Of a DNA stretch of 64,000 nucleotides, positions 55,179-63,910 are shown piece after piece. The notes under the pieces were generated by a model that was given only the letters and a program-made list of their open reading frames with translations, made no database searches and was not told the origin of the DNA. The DNA is from Acidimicrobiaceae bacterium. Its GTDB lineage: Bacteria; Actinomycetota; Acidimicrobiia; Acidimicrobiales; RAAP-2. The translations under genes were made by a program, and so were the position numbers. How positions within the stretch are numbered: position 1 is the stretch's first letter; every line of letters starts with the position of its first letter. The DNA lies in contig DAHUZK010000020.1 of NCBI GenBank assembly GCA_027306605.1, forward strand, positions 1 to 64,000. The letters run 5' to 3'.

Positions 55179-56474
55179 CTACGTCGGGACAAGCCGCCTC
55201 TGGTCGGCGGCGTCGAGGAGTCGCACGTGCGAGATCGTCACCCACGACGAGCCCGGAGCCTCCTTCCGGGCCAGTCGCCGGAGTTCGGCGCCTCCGGCCT
55301 CACCGGCGGGAAGGCTCGAGTAGGCCACGACCAGCATGGCGAGGGTCGCGGCCATCATGGCGGGCCACCACAGCACGATCTCGTGCTCGCGCCGGTTCCC
55401 CAGCACCAGCACGACGACGGAGAGCACGGCCGCCACGTCGAACCGGGCCCAGCCCCGGCGCAACGACAGCAAGAGGCAGAGCGCCACCACTGGGTAGAAG
55501 TAGAAGCCCAACAGCTCGCTCTCGAAGATCACCCGCAGGGTGAAGGCCAGCGCCACGACGAAGAGCACGAAGGGGAGATCGTGGCGGCGGCGGCAGGCGA
55601 GGAAGCCGAGGAGGACGACGGTCAGCGTGACCGGCAGTCGCAACGTCCCGCCGCTGTACATCCCGTGGCCCAACGCCCGGGCGAAGTGGCTGAAAGGTGT
55701 GCTCGACTCGGCGGCGGGGAAGAACGGCTGGTCGACCACCGCGTGGATCGCCCGAGCCGGTGCAGCCAGGATCTCCGGAAGCAGTACGAGCGCAGAGGGG
55801 AGCACCAGGCGCCAGGCGACGGCGAACCAGTCGGCCCACTTCGCCCGCGCCACGATCGGTGCCACCGCCAGCACCGCCAGCGGCTGGCAGGCGACGGCCA
55901 GACCGAGGAGCCATGCAGCCCGCCGCAGCCCTCCGCTCCCGCCCCTTTCCACCGCCAGCGCCGCCCAGAGCACGAAGGCCAGAGCGATGGCGTCTTCGGG
56001 GTGCCCCCAAAAGGAAGCAGCGCTCACGACGCCCAGTCCTGCGACGGCACAGAGAGCAAGGCGCCTGGGCTCGGAGAAGCCCCACTGCCGCGCCACGGCA
56101 TCCAGGGCGAAGAGCACCACGCAGCCCAAGGCGGTCGCCACCGCCGCCACGAAGATGATCGTGGACTTCATGTGGTCGCCGGCCGAAGGCACCAGGCCGA
56201 ACCCGAGCGCGTGCGCGACGACCATCACCGGGGCCAAGAGGAACTCCAATCCGGGCGGTGAGTCCAGCTGTGACCCCGGGGCGTACACGGCGCCGAAGTG
56301 GCCGTGCCCGATGGCCAGCGCCAGGCCGGCGCTGTTGCTCAGGTCGCTGTAGGACTGCCAGTCGTGCGCCAGCATCATCCAGAGAAACCAGTAGCCGCCG
56401 CCGACGACGGCGCACACCATCGTCGCCATCGACGGCACGGACCTGATGTCGATCCACGACGCGACTCTGCGCAT
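55179..56474 (-). CDS. Polytopic membrane protein, glycosyltransferase-C-like
   Basis: 431 residues from ATG 56474; the frame continues to 56666 but with Arg-rich non-protein-like sequence. About ten hydrophobic segments are visible. The first outside loop carries YSDLSNSAGLALAIGHGHFGAVYAPGSQLDSPPGLEFLLAP. It resembles integral-membrane GT-C/DUF2029-type (mannosyl- or arabinosyl-transferase-like) proteins, in which an acidic residue after the first helix is catalytic. A conserved-looking SFWGHPEDAIALAFVLWAALAVE follows in the middle. The donor and acceptor are unknown. It is a stand-alone gene. Confidence 0.65.
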   Translation of the reverse strand: MRRVASWIDIRSVPSMATMVCAVVGGGYWFLWMMLAHDWQSYSDLSNSAGLALAIGHGHFGAVYAPGSQLDSPPGLEFLLAPVMVVAHALGFGLVPSAGDHMKSTIIFVAAVATALGCVVLFALDAVARQWGFSEPRRLALCAVAGLGVVSAASFWGHPEDAIALAFVLWAALAVERGGSGGLRRAAWLLGLAVACQPLAVLAVAPIVARAKWADWFAVAWRLVLPSALVLLPEILAAPARAIHAVVDQPFFPAAESSTPFSHFARALGHGMYSGGTLRLPVTLTVVLLGFLACRRRHDLPFVLFVVALAFTLRVIFESELLGFYFYPVVALCLLLSLRRGWARFDVAAVLSVVVLVLGNRREHEIVLWWPAMMAATLAMLVVAYSSLPAGEAGGAELRRLARKEAPGSSWVTISHVRLLDAADQRRLVPT

Positions 56475-56684
56475 ACGCCCCCCTCGGCTCCGGGCCCCCG
56501 TCCGGCGTTCTGACGCCGCACGGCGCAGTCCCCTGCTCCGGTTCCGGCTCCGATGCCCGAAACCGACTCCTACGTCCCGCAGTGTGACAGTTGCGTCGGT
56601 ACCCGGGCTAGGGGTCTGCATCCATGTGGGCGAATCGCAACGGATCAGCAACCGGAACGGGCACACCCGCCCTCGGGATCCCGG

Positions 56685-57293
56685 TCAGGCCGAGGTGCCT
56701 CCGGACGCCGAACCGTCCCATTCGTCGAGAGGCGCCGGGTGCCAGCGCCACAGGTCCTGGCGGGATCGGCCCGGGAGGTCGATGCGCCCGTTCGCCCAGA
56801 GCAAGAGCTTCCACGGATCCTCGCCCGGCTTCGCGGCATGCCACGGATAGAGCCGGCACAGCACGCCGGCCGCAAGGTCGAGGTCCGGGGCGAACGAAGC
56901 CCCGAGGCCGCGAGCGACATCGTCCCCGTGAACCAGCAATTCGTCGCAGGCCATGGCGGCGAAGCCATCCGGATCCGGCGAACCGAAGGGGTGAGAGCCG
57001 CGCGTGTCGGCGGGTGCCGCATCGACTCCGGCCGCCAGGGCGCGGGCCGCAGCTGTCAGGCTGGTGAGCAGCCGCTCGTGGGCCGCGTCGGCGAACACGT
57101 GCACGTCGAAGGCGGCGTCGGCACCGCCCCACAGGTCGACCGTGTACCACAGGCAGGTACGAGCCACGTGGGCCACAACCGTGCTCACCGTGAAGTCCAG
57201 GTCGGGCACCGGCACGTCCCAGTCGGCACCGAGATGTGCCTCGAGCATGCGCTCGCAGCTCTCGGCTGCCGCCAGCACGTCGTTGCCATCCAC
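56685..57293 (-). CDS. Mycothiol-dependent maleylpyruvate isomerase-fold (DinB-like) protein
   Basis: 202 residues from GTG 57293; GTG 57302 is possible. It is an all-alpha bundle with VSTVVAHVARTCLWYTVDLW near the N-terminus and the family motif DELLVHGDDVARGLG (E..lH..D.a.a.G) in the middle. Both carry the His residues that bind the metal in this superfamily. The C-terminal LCRLYPWHAAKPGEDPWKLLLWANGRIDLPGR is typical of actinobacterial TIGR03086-like proteins. Some members use mycothiol as a cofactor. It is divergent from an MFS exporter gene. The role is unproven. Confidence 0.8.
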   Translation of the reverse strand: MDGNDVLAAAESCERMLEAHLGADWDVPVPDLDFTVSTVVAHVARTCLWYTVDLWGGADAAFDVHVFADAAHERLLTSLTAAARALAAGVDAAPADTRGSHPFGSPDPDGFAAMACDELLVHGDDVARGLGASFAPDLDLAAGVLCRLYPWHAAKPGEDPWKLLLWANGRIDLPGRSRQDLWRWHPAPLDEWDGSASGGTSA

Positions 57294-57453
57294 CGGCGCC
57301 ACCCTAACGATGCCCGGACACCTCACCGGGTCCGCCTCGTCGGCGGTCCGGTCCGCTAGACACGGGAGACGATCGACCCCCGGGACGGGTTGGAGCAGAC
57401 TTGGCCATGACGGTCGTGCCGCCCGTGGCGCGCCCGGGAAGGGGAGGTTGGAC

Positions 57454-59190
57454 GTGGCAGCCGAAAGCGCCGGCGCAGCGGATGCCGGGGGGACGGAGGA
57501 GCAGTCCACCAGCCCGGCTCGCGCCGGTCTCGTCCTGGGATCGCTCATCCTGGTGGCGGCTGTGGCCAACCTGCCCCTGGCCTCGGCCAACGTGGCCTTG
57601 CCCGACATCGGCCTCCACTTCGATGCGTCGCAAACACAGCTGAACCTCGTCGCCGTCTGCTACTCGCTCGGCCTCGCCGTGTCGGTGCTGTGGTTCGGCG
57701 CCGTCGGCGACCGCTACGGACGAAAGCAGATGTTGCTGGTCGGAGTGGGACTGTCGCTCCCGGCGTGCCTGACCATGGCGTGGGCGCCCGACATCGGCGT
57801 CCTCATCGCGGGCCGTTTCGTCGGCGGCCTCGCCGCCGGCATGGCCTATCCCACGACGCTCTCGCTCATCACCGCTCTGTGGAGCGGCCCGCGCCGCACG
57901 CGCTGCATCGCGCTGTGGTCGGCGACGGGGGGCGCCATCTCCGCCGTCGGACCGCTCATCGCCGGACTGTTGCTGGCCAGGTTCTGGTGGGGATCGGTGT
58001 TCCTCATCACGCTGCCTCTCATCGCGGTCACCTTCCCGCTGGCCGTCAAGCTGATCCCGAGCCACGTCAACGAAGGCGACCGCCCGGTCGACCACCTCGG
58101 CGGCCTGCTGTCGGTCGTCCTGGTCGGCGCGACCATCCTGGCCATCAACTTCGCGGTGGTGCCGGACAAGGGCGCCCTGGCCGTGGGCTTGGCGCTGCTG
58201 GGCGTGGCGGCCGTCGTCGCCTTCGGCCTCCGGGAGCGGCGGGCCCCCGAGCCGCTCTACGACCTCCAGGTGGCGCGCCGGCGCATCTTCTGGGTCGCCG
58301 CCGGCGCGGGCATCATCGTCTTCGGCAGCCTGATGGGCGCCATGTTCATCGGGCAGCAGTTCCTCCAGAACGTGCTCGGCTACTCGACGGTCGACGCCGG
58401 GCTCGCCATCCTCCCGGCCGCCTTCTTCATGGTCCTGATCGCGCCGAGGTCGGCCAAGCTCGTCGAGGCCAGGGGCTCTCGTTTCACGCTCCAAGTGGGC
58501 TACGTCTTCGTGCTGCTCGGGTTCCTCACCATGCTGATCCTGTGGAAGGACGGAAGCTCGTACTGGGAGGTCGGCCTGGCGTACTCCCTCATCGGCGCCG
58601 GTGTCGGCTTCGCCGGTACCCCTGCCTCCCATGCCCTGACCGGGTCGGTCCCGGTGACGAGGGTCGGGATGGCCTCGGGCACCGCCGACCTCCAGCGCGA
58701 CCTCGGCGGGGCCGTGATGCAGTCGATCATGGGCGCGCTCCTGACCGCCGGCTATTCGGCAGCGGCCACCAAGGCCATCGGCTCGTCACCCAACGCCAGC
58801 AATATCTCGGCCAACGTCCAGAGCGAGCTCACGAAGTCCTTCGACACCGCCGCCGACATCGCCAAGCAGTACCCCCAGTACTCGAACCAGATCGTCAGCT
58901 CGGCCAAGGAGTCCTTCATCCACGGGCAGCACTGGGCCTACGCCTCGGGGGTCATCGCCGTCGTCATCGGCATGGGTATCGTGCACTTCTTCTTCCCGGC
59001 CGCTGCCGGCGAGCGGGACCTCCTGGCCTCCTACCTGAAGGCGGACGCCGCCCGGTCCGATACGACGGGGGCTGCGGCCGGAGCTCCCACCAGGGGTACC
59101 GCGGCCGGAGCCGATGCCACAGCGAGCGCAGCGGGAGCCGACGTGCCCCCGGCCCGTCCCGGCGCCGGAGTTGACGCGGGCGCTTCCTGA
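57454..59190 (+). CDS. DHA2-type MFS drug exporter
   Basis: 578 residues from GTG 57454, with GGGGAGG 6-7 bases upstream. The 12-14 helix layout has motif A GAVGDRYGRKQMLLVG, motif B-like LIAGRFVGGLAAGMAYPTTLSL, and motif C-like WSATGGAISAVGPLIAGLLL. The large loop and last helices are those of EmrB/QacA proton antiporters. An outside loop of about 60 residues (NASNISANVQSELTKSFDTAADIAKQ) sits near the last helix, and the tail is Ala/Gly/Thr-rich. It exports hydrophobic compounds or drugs. The neighbouring mycothiol-fold gene may be linked. Confidence 0.9.
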   Translation: MAAESAGAADAGGTEEQSTSPARAGLVLGSLILVAAVANLPLASANVALPDIGLHFDASQTQLNLVAVCYSLGLAVSVLWFGAVGDRYGRKQMLLVGVGLSLPACLTMAWAPDIGVLIAGRFVGGLAAGMAYPTTLSLITALWSGPRRTRCIALWSATGGAISAVGPLIAGLLLARFWWGSVFLITLPLIAVTFPLAVKLIPSHVNEGDRPVDHLGGLLSVVLVGATILAINFAVVPDKGALAVGLALLGVAAVVAFGLRERRAPEPLYDLQVARRRIFWVAAGAGIIVFGSLMGAMFIGQQFLQNVLGYSTVDAGLAILPAAFFMVLIAPRSAKLVEARGSRFTLQVGYVFVLLGFLTMLILWKDGSSYWEVGLAYSLIGAGVGFAGTPASHALTGSVPVTRVGMASGTADLQRDLGGAVMQSIMGALLTAGYSAAATKAIGSSPNASNISANVQSELTKSFDTAADIAKQYPQYSNQIVSSAKESFIHGQHWAYASGVIAVVIGMGIVHFFFPAAAGERDLLASYLKADAARSDTTGAAAGAPTRGTAAGADATASAAGADVPPARPGAGVDAGAS

Positions 59191-59246
59191 GCTCACTCGC
59201 CCGGCGGCCTCGTGGGCCAGGGCAGCTCCGCGCCGCGTCGGCTGCG

Positions 59247-60125
59247 TCACGACGTGCCGACGGGGGCCATTCCCTTCACGCTGGTGCGATACATCTCGCG
59301 CCGCACCCCGCTGTAGTCGTTCAGCGCATTGTGCATCGTGCAGCGGTTGTCCCAGATGGCGAGCGTGTGCACCGCCCAACGCAGCCGACAGGTGAAGTTC
59401 TCGTTGATGCTGTGACGGTACAGATGAGTCAGCAGAGCCTGCGATTCCTCCTTCGACCACCCTTCGAAGCGCGTGGTGTAGACGGGATTGACGTAGAGCG
59501 ACCGGCGACCCGTGACGGGGTGCACGGTGACGACGGGGTGCACGTGCTCGGCGTACGCCTCGGGCGAAGGAGCGATCGCCATCGACGTGAGCTCTTTGAA
59601 TTGGTCCAACAGTCCACCGGTGCCATAGGCCATGCCGGCCGAGTGCACGGCACGGAGCCCGTCGAGGGTCGCCCGGAGGCCGGACGAGAGAGACTCGTAG
59701 GCGAGGCACTGATTGGACCACACGGTGTCGCCCCCGTGATCAGGCACGGCCCAGGCGTGCAGCAGGGTGTACGACGGTGGCGCCGGCAGGTAGCTCAGGT
59801 CGCTGTGCCATGCATTCGCGAAGTTCAGGACGTCCGTCGGCTCCTTGACGACTCGGATGACGAACGGCCGGTCCTCCAGCGGCTCTACGAAGGGCGTCAC
59901 GTCGCGCCCTCCGAGCAAGTCGGTGACCCGTTCGAGGTCGTCGAGCGACAGCGCCTGCTCGGGCAGGAACACGACGAGATGGTCTGCGAGCGCCTGGCGC
60001 ACACCCTCGAGCTGGCCCGAATCGGTCACTGCGGCCAGGTCGATGCCGGTCACCGTGGCCCCGAGCGCGCCGGCGACGGGTTCGACCCTCAATCTGCTCG
60101 CCACGGGGCCACGCGTCGCCATCAC
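59247..60125 (-). CDS. TauD/TfdA-family Fe(II)/2-oxoglutarate dioxygenase
   Basis: 292 residues from GTG 60125. Family features are an N-terminal GALGATVTGIDLAAV, the iron pair in NAWHSDLSYLPAPP (HxD), and the distal His in IWDNRCTMHNALNDY. The Arg for 2-oxoglutarate follows in GVRREMYR. The enzymes oxidise sulfonates, phenoxyacetates, or other small acids by hydroxylation next to the heteroatom. It starts 9 bases after the amidohydrolase gene ends, so they form one operon and probably one catabolic pathway. Confidence 0.92.
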   Translation of the reverse strand: MMATRGPVASRLRVEPVAGALGATVTGIDLAAVTDSGQLEGVRQALADHLVVFLPEQALSLDDLERVTDLLGGRDVTPFVEPLEDRPFVIRVVKEPTDVLNFANAWHSDLSYLPAPPSYTLLHAWAVPDHGGDTVWSNQCLAYESLSSGLRATLDGLRAVHSAGMAYGTGGLLDQFKELTSMAIAPSPEAYAEHVHPVVTVHPVTGRRSLYVNPVYTTRFEGWSKEESQALLTHLYRHSINENFTCRLRWAVHTLAIWDNRCTMHNALNDYSGVRREMYRTSVKGMAPVGTS

Positions 60126-60134
60126 ACGCCTCGC

Positions 60135-61265
60135 TCAGGCCAGCCCGAGGAGGTCGGCACCGTTACGCCAGAAGAAGCGCTCCCGGGTGGATTCGTCGAA
60201 GTCTGACACCGCGTCGCCGAATGCCTCGAAGGGTCGCTTGCCACCCTCGGGATGGGGATAGTCGGTCGAGAACATGAACAGCTCTGGCCCGCATTGCTCG
60301 ATCAGCCACGCCGTGTCCTCGAACGAGAACGGAGTGAAGCGGACCTGCCGGCGCAGATACTCGGACGGAAGGAGCGTCAGTTCCCTCAGTGCCGGCTCGA
60401 ATCTCGAGAAGGACCGCAGTGCATGGTCCACGTTGCGCAGCATGCCCGGCACCCAGCTCGCCCCGAGCTCGATCGCCCCGCCGCGCAGCTCCGGGTGCCG
60501 CTCGAAGACGCCGTCGAGGGCCATGCAGGCCAGGAAGCGCTCGGGCGACTGGTGAAGCACGGGGAAATCCTTCGAGCGCAGGTTCTCCCCGCCGCCGAGC
60601 CAGTCCTTCGGCCGCGGTCGCCCGTTCTCGTGGAAGGCTCTGGGCAGGAGCTTCCCACCCCCCACATGGAGCACGAAGGGCACCCCGGCCTCGGCCAGCC
60701 GCGACCAGACCGGCTCCAGGTCGACGTGTGTCGGCGAGAAGTCCCCGGGGGCATCGGAAGGTACCCACATGGCGGCGATACCTTCGTCGAGGGCCGCCTC
60801 GAGCACACCCAGTGCTCGCCCGGGATCGTCGAGGGGAAGGAAACCCACTGGCTTCAACCGCGGATCGGGTCGGCAGAACGCCGTCATGGCACGGTTCAGC
60901 GCTCCGGCGCCGCCATAGAGCACCTCGGGATCCTTGCTGCGCGAGAAGTGACCGAGGCTGAACGTCGGGAAGACCAGCTGGGCGTCGATCCGCAGGGCGT
61001 CGAGCACGCGTGACCGCACGGCCGTATCGAGCGCTCCCGGCGCCATCCACCCCTTGGGTCCCTGGAGGACCTCGGGACCGATGTCCTGGTGCCGATGGGA
61101 CTCCCAGAGGGCGGGCAGCCGGGCCATGAGCTCAGCGGCGCCGGCGCCGGCGCCGTCGAAGGGCAGCGGGGCGAGCCCACTGCGGAGTGACTCGTCGGCA
61201 TAGGCATCGAGCCACTGGGGCGTCTCCATCAGGTGGCTGTCTGCGTCGAAAACGGCTGATTCCAC
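60135..61265 (-). CDS. Amidohydrolase 2 family protein (metal-dependent)
   Basis: 376 residues from GTG 61265. It shows the amidohydrolase_2 (ACMSD-like) layout: FDADSHLMETPQWL (DxH in the first strand), VPFVLHVGGG with the central His, GVFERHPELRGGAIELGASWVPG, and FSTDYPHPEGG with the last Asp. ACMSD-like enzymes use Zn2+ for decarboxylation or hydrolysis of small aromatic or cyclic acids. It is first in an operon with a TauD-type dioxygenase. It is divergent from the HtrA gene across about 200 bases. Confidence 0.9.
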   Translation of the reverse strand: MESAVFDADSHLMETPQWLDAYADESLRSGLAPLPFDGAGAGAAELMARLPALWESHRHQDIGPEVLQGPKGWMAPGALDTAVRSRVLDALRIDAQLVFPTFSLGHFSRSKDPEVLYGGAGALNRAMTAFCRPDPRLKPVGFLPLDDPGRALGVLEAALDEGIAAMWVPSDAPGDFSPTHVDLEPVWSRLAEAGVPFVLHVGGGKLLPRAFHENGRPRPKDWLGGGENLRSKDFPVLHQSPERFLACMALDGVFERHPELRGGAIELGASWVPGMLRNVDHALRSFSRFEPALRELTLLPSEYLRRQVRFTPFSFEDTAWLIEQCGPELFMFSTDYPHPEGGKRPFEAFGDAVSDFDESTRERFFWRNGADLLGLA

Positions 61266-61470
61266 GGGGCCCGGCCTTGATCGGTTCTTGACTCAAAGAG
61301 CGTAGACCCGGCCCGCAGGTTTCCTGCGAAAACGCCAGGGCACAGACAACATTTATCCCAGTCATAACTTTCTCTGACCTGGCATACAGACCTGCCCGGT
61401 CCAATGGAACCCAGAGATTCCAATGAAGGCCAGAGACGTCCCGGCCGACGGGAGCGCAGACGGAGGAACG

Positions 61471-63324
61471 ATGAGCGAGGACCAGAACGACCAGTCGACA
61501 GGCCAGCCGGTCGAGGACTCGGTGGAGGAGACCGCGCCCACTCCCGTGACCGAGGTCACCGGTACGGCCATCCCCTTGCCGTCGACGACCCCCTCGCAGC
61601 TCCCGGACGCCGCAGCGAAGCCCCGGCAGTCCGACACACCTCCCCTGGGTGTCCCCGAGGGCACGGCTCCCCTGGGTGCGCCCGAAGGCACGGGCCCGGC
61701 GGATGCGGAGGCGGCGAGCGGCGGCCCGGCCGCCACGCCGCCGCAGGGCACCTACGCCATGGGTGCATTGGCCGGCAACCCGAACCTCGGCGCACAGGAA
61801 CCAGTGCCCGGCGACCCTGAGGCGCAGGGTGCCGCCGGGTCGCTCCACAACCCCTATCCCGAGTCCCCCTACCCCGAGAGCCCTTATCCGGGGTCATCGC
61901 ACGCCGGGGTGCCCTACGGCGGGGTGCCCTACGGCGGGGCTCCCTACGGGCATGCGGCCGACCCCAATGCTCCGCTGTGGCCCACACCCCCGGCCGCCGG
62001 CTCGAACCGCGATCACAGGACCCGCAACGCCCTGCTGGCCGGGGCGGCCGCCGTCGCCATCTTGGCGGCCGGGGTCGGGATCGGTCACGCCGCGTGGACC
62101 AGCGGCCAGACCTCGATCTCGTCCGCACCGGCGTCGGGCAACGGGCAGGCTCCGTCGGGCAACGGCTCGCCCTTCGGCGGCAACGGCTCGCCCTTCGGCG
62201 GCAACGGATCGCCCTTCGGCGGCGGCTTCTCCGGTGGCAGCGGCAGCGGTGGCGGCACGTCGTCGAGCTCGGGCGGGCCGAGCGACGTCAGCGCCATTGC
62301 CTCAAAGATCGACCCCGGTCTGGTCGACATCAACACGACACTCGGCTATCAGCAGGAGCAGGCGGCGGGTACCGGCATCGTCATCTCCTCCAACGGCGTC
62401 ATCCTGACCAACAACCACGTGATCAACGGTGCGACCAGCATCAGCGTCACGGACGTCGGGAACCAGAAGACCTACGCGGCCAGCGTCGTCGGCTACGACC
62501 GGACGAAGGACATCGCCGTGCTCCAGCTGCACAACGCCAGCGGCCTCCAAACTGCCAGCCTCGGCAACTCGGCCAACGCCGCTGTCGGGCAACAGGTGGT
62601 GGGCGTCGGCAACGCCGGCGGCACCGGAGGCACTCCGAGCGCCGCCGGGGGTACGATCACCGCCCTCAACCAATCGATCACGGCCACCGATCAGGGTGAC
62701 GGTACCTCAGAGCAGCTCAGCGGCCTGATTCAGACCAATGCCGACATCCAGCCCGGGGACTCCGGTGGCGCCTTGGTCAACACGTCGGGCCAGGTGCTCG
62801 GGGTGGACACCGCCGCCTCGGCCGGTTTCTCGTTCAACACGAACGGAGCGGGCAACCAGGGCTTCGCCATCCCGATCAACACCGCTCTCGCCGTGGCCCA
62901 TGCGATCGAAGCCGGCTCGGCATCGTCGACGGTCCACATCGGCCAGACCGCGTTCCTGGGCGTCATGATCGATGCCAGCAACTCGGGCGGCTCGGGCGGC
63001 TCGGGCAACACCGGCAACTCCGGTAACGGCTTCGGAGGATTCGGCGGCCTCTTCGGCGGGAACTCCGGGAACTCCGGCTCGAGCCCCTCCGTGTCCGGCG
63101 CAGCGATAGCGAACGTCGTGACCAACGGTCCGGCGCAGGCGGCAGGTCTCGCCCAGGGCGACGTGATCACCTCGCTCGGCGGCAAGACGATCACGTCGGC
63201 CAGCGACCTCACCGATGCCATGGCTACCTACCACCCGGGCGACAAGGTGTCGATCGGCTGGACGGACACGAACGGACAGACCCACACCACGACGGTGCAA
63301 CTGTCCTCGGGGCCACCGCAGTAA
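61471..63324 (+). CDS. Membrane-anchored HtrA/DegP-like serine protease with PDZ domain
   Basis: 617 residues from ATG 61471 (GGAGG upstream). A ~180-residue disordered cytosolic N-terminus rich in Pro/Gly/Ala, with Tyr-Gly repeats (VPYGGVPYGGAPYG), precedes a single transmembrane helix (about residues 186-205). A Gly/Ser/Asn-rich linker with NGSPFGG three times follows. The protease domain has the full triad H316 (TNNHVING), D347 (KDIAVLQL) and S431 (GDSGGALV). A PDZ domain follows (residues ~490-610; ANVVTNGPAQAAGLAQGDVI). It degrades or refolds damaged proteins outside the membrane, like PepD/HtrA of mycobacteria. Confidence 0.95.
   Translation: MSEDQNDQSTGQPVEDSVEETAPTPVTEVTGTAIPLPSTTPSQLPDAAAKPRQSDTPPLGVPEGTAPLGAPEGTGPADAEAASGGPAATPPQGTYAMGALAGNPNLGAQEPVPGDPEAQGAAGSLHNPYPESPYPESPYPGSSHAGVPYGGVPYGGAPYGHAADPNAPLWPTPPAAGSNRDHRTRNALLAGAAAVAILAAGVGIGHAAWTSGQTSISSAPASGNGQAPSGNGSPFGGNGSPFGGNGSPFGGGFSGGSGSGGGTSSSSGGPSDVSAIASKIDPGLVDINTTLGYQQEQAAGTGIVISSNGVILTNNHVINGATSISVTDVGNQKTYAASVVGYDRTKDIAVLQLHNASGLQTASLGNSANAAVGQQVVGVGNAGGTGGTPSAAGGTITALNQSITATDQGDGTSEQLSGLIQTNADIQPGDSGGALVNTSGQVLGVDTAASAGFSFNTNGAGNQGFAIPINTALAVAHAIEAGSASSTVHIGQTAFLGVMIDASNSGGSGGSGNTGNSGNGFGGFGGLFGGNSGNSGSSPSVSGAAIANVVTNGPAQAAGLAQGDVITSLGGKTITSASDLTDAMATYHPGDKVSIGWTDTNGQTHTTTVQLSSGPPQ
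61906..62223. repeat. Two in-frame tandem repeats in the HtrA gene
   Basis: A 15-bp unit GGGGTGCCCTACGGC (61906-61920, 61921-61935, with a diverged third copy) and a 21-bp unit coding NGSPFGG three times (62161-62181, 62182-62202, 62203-62223). Both are in disordered parts of the protein. Confidence 0.92.
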
Positions 63325-63374
63325 CCGGGACGACCCCGGACGCACGCACGATCTCCTGAGGGTGATCCTGGACG

Positions 63375-63417
63375 GGGCGGGGGTCACGAGGGCCACAGGT
63401 GCTCGTGACCCCCGCCC
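63375..63417 (+). terminator. Hairpin terminator after the HtrA gene
   Basis: A perfect 16-bp inverted repeat: left arm 63375-63390 (starts GGGCGGGGGTC), right arm 63402-63417, 11-base loop. It starts about 50 bases after the protease stop. No T-run. Confidence 0.75.
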
Positions 63418-63424
63418 TCGCCGT

Positions 63425-63670
63425 GCCCACGATGCCGGATCCAGGCACGAACCGAGGAGCACGGCGTTGTCGTGGCTCCAAATTCCGGCCGGGACGAGTC
63501 CGGTCCCGTAGGCTTGGCCTCGTCCTGGCGCGCCGGGTTCGACCCTTCTTTCCCCCTCCGTTGAATCCGGGCGCGTCAGGACCTTTGAGCGCCGAGCGTC
63601 CGCAGCGCGCCAAGCGTCCGCGGCGCCGCGCGACGCTGCCCTGAACGGCAACCGACGCGAGAATCGGGAG
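63425..63670. other. Intergenic region with no gene seen
   Basis: Short frames only. Several GCGCC-type repeats near 63590-63620 (CGTCCGCGGCGCCGC-like). It should hold the promoter of the small protein at 63671. Confidence 0.4.
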
Positions 63671-63910
63671 ATGGCTCGGCGTGGAAAGAAGCGAACGACG
63701 CGGCGGGTCCCGGCGGCTCGTCCTCGGACGCAGAGTTACCGGTCACACTGGCGGGCCGACGGCGCACCAAAGAGCGCCTATCGCTCTCAGGGCGAGGCGC
63801 TGTCGGTAGCCGACGAGCGACGCCAGGAATCAGGCGTCGTCCTCACGGCCTACCGCTGCGATATCTGCTCCTTCTGGCATCTGGGCAACACCGGGGGCCC
63901 GCTGGGGTGA
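63671..63910 (+). CDS. Conserved small hypothetical protein, 79 aa
   Basis: Basic N-terminus (RRGKKRTTRR), then KSAYRSQGEALSVADERRQESG and the end YRCDICSFWHLGN. The CxxC pair followed by WHLG is a recurring pattern in short actinobacterial proteins and suggests a small zinc-ribbon-like end. No function is known. It is separated from the HtrA gene by a terminator. Confidence 0.65.
   Translation: MARRGKKRTTRRVPAARPRTQSYRSHWRADGAPKSAYRSQGEALSVADERRQESGVVLTAYRCDICSFWHLGNTGGPLG

Noticed and set aside
53899-55245. In-frame upstream extension of the PhyH gene on the minus strand
   Set aside because: It runs antisense through the alcohol dehydrogenase, which has clear zinc and NAD motifs. ATG 53898 fits the PhyH domain start.
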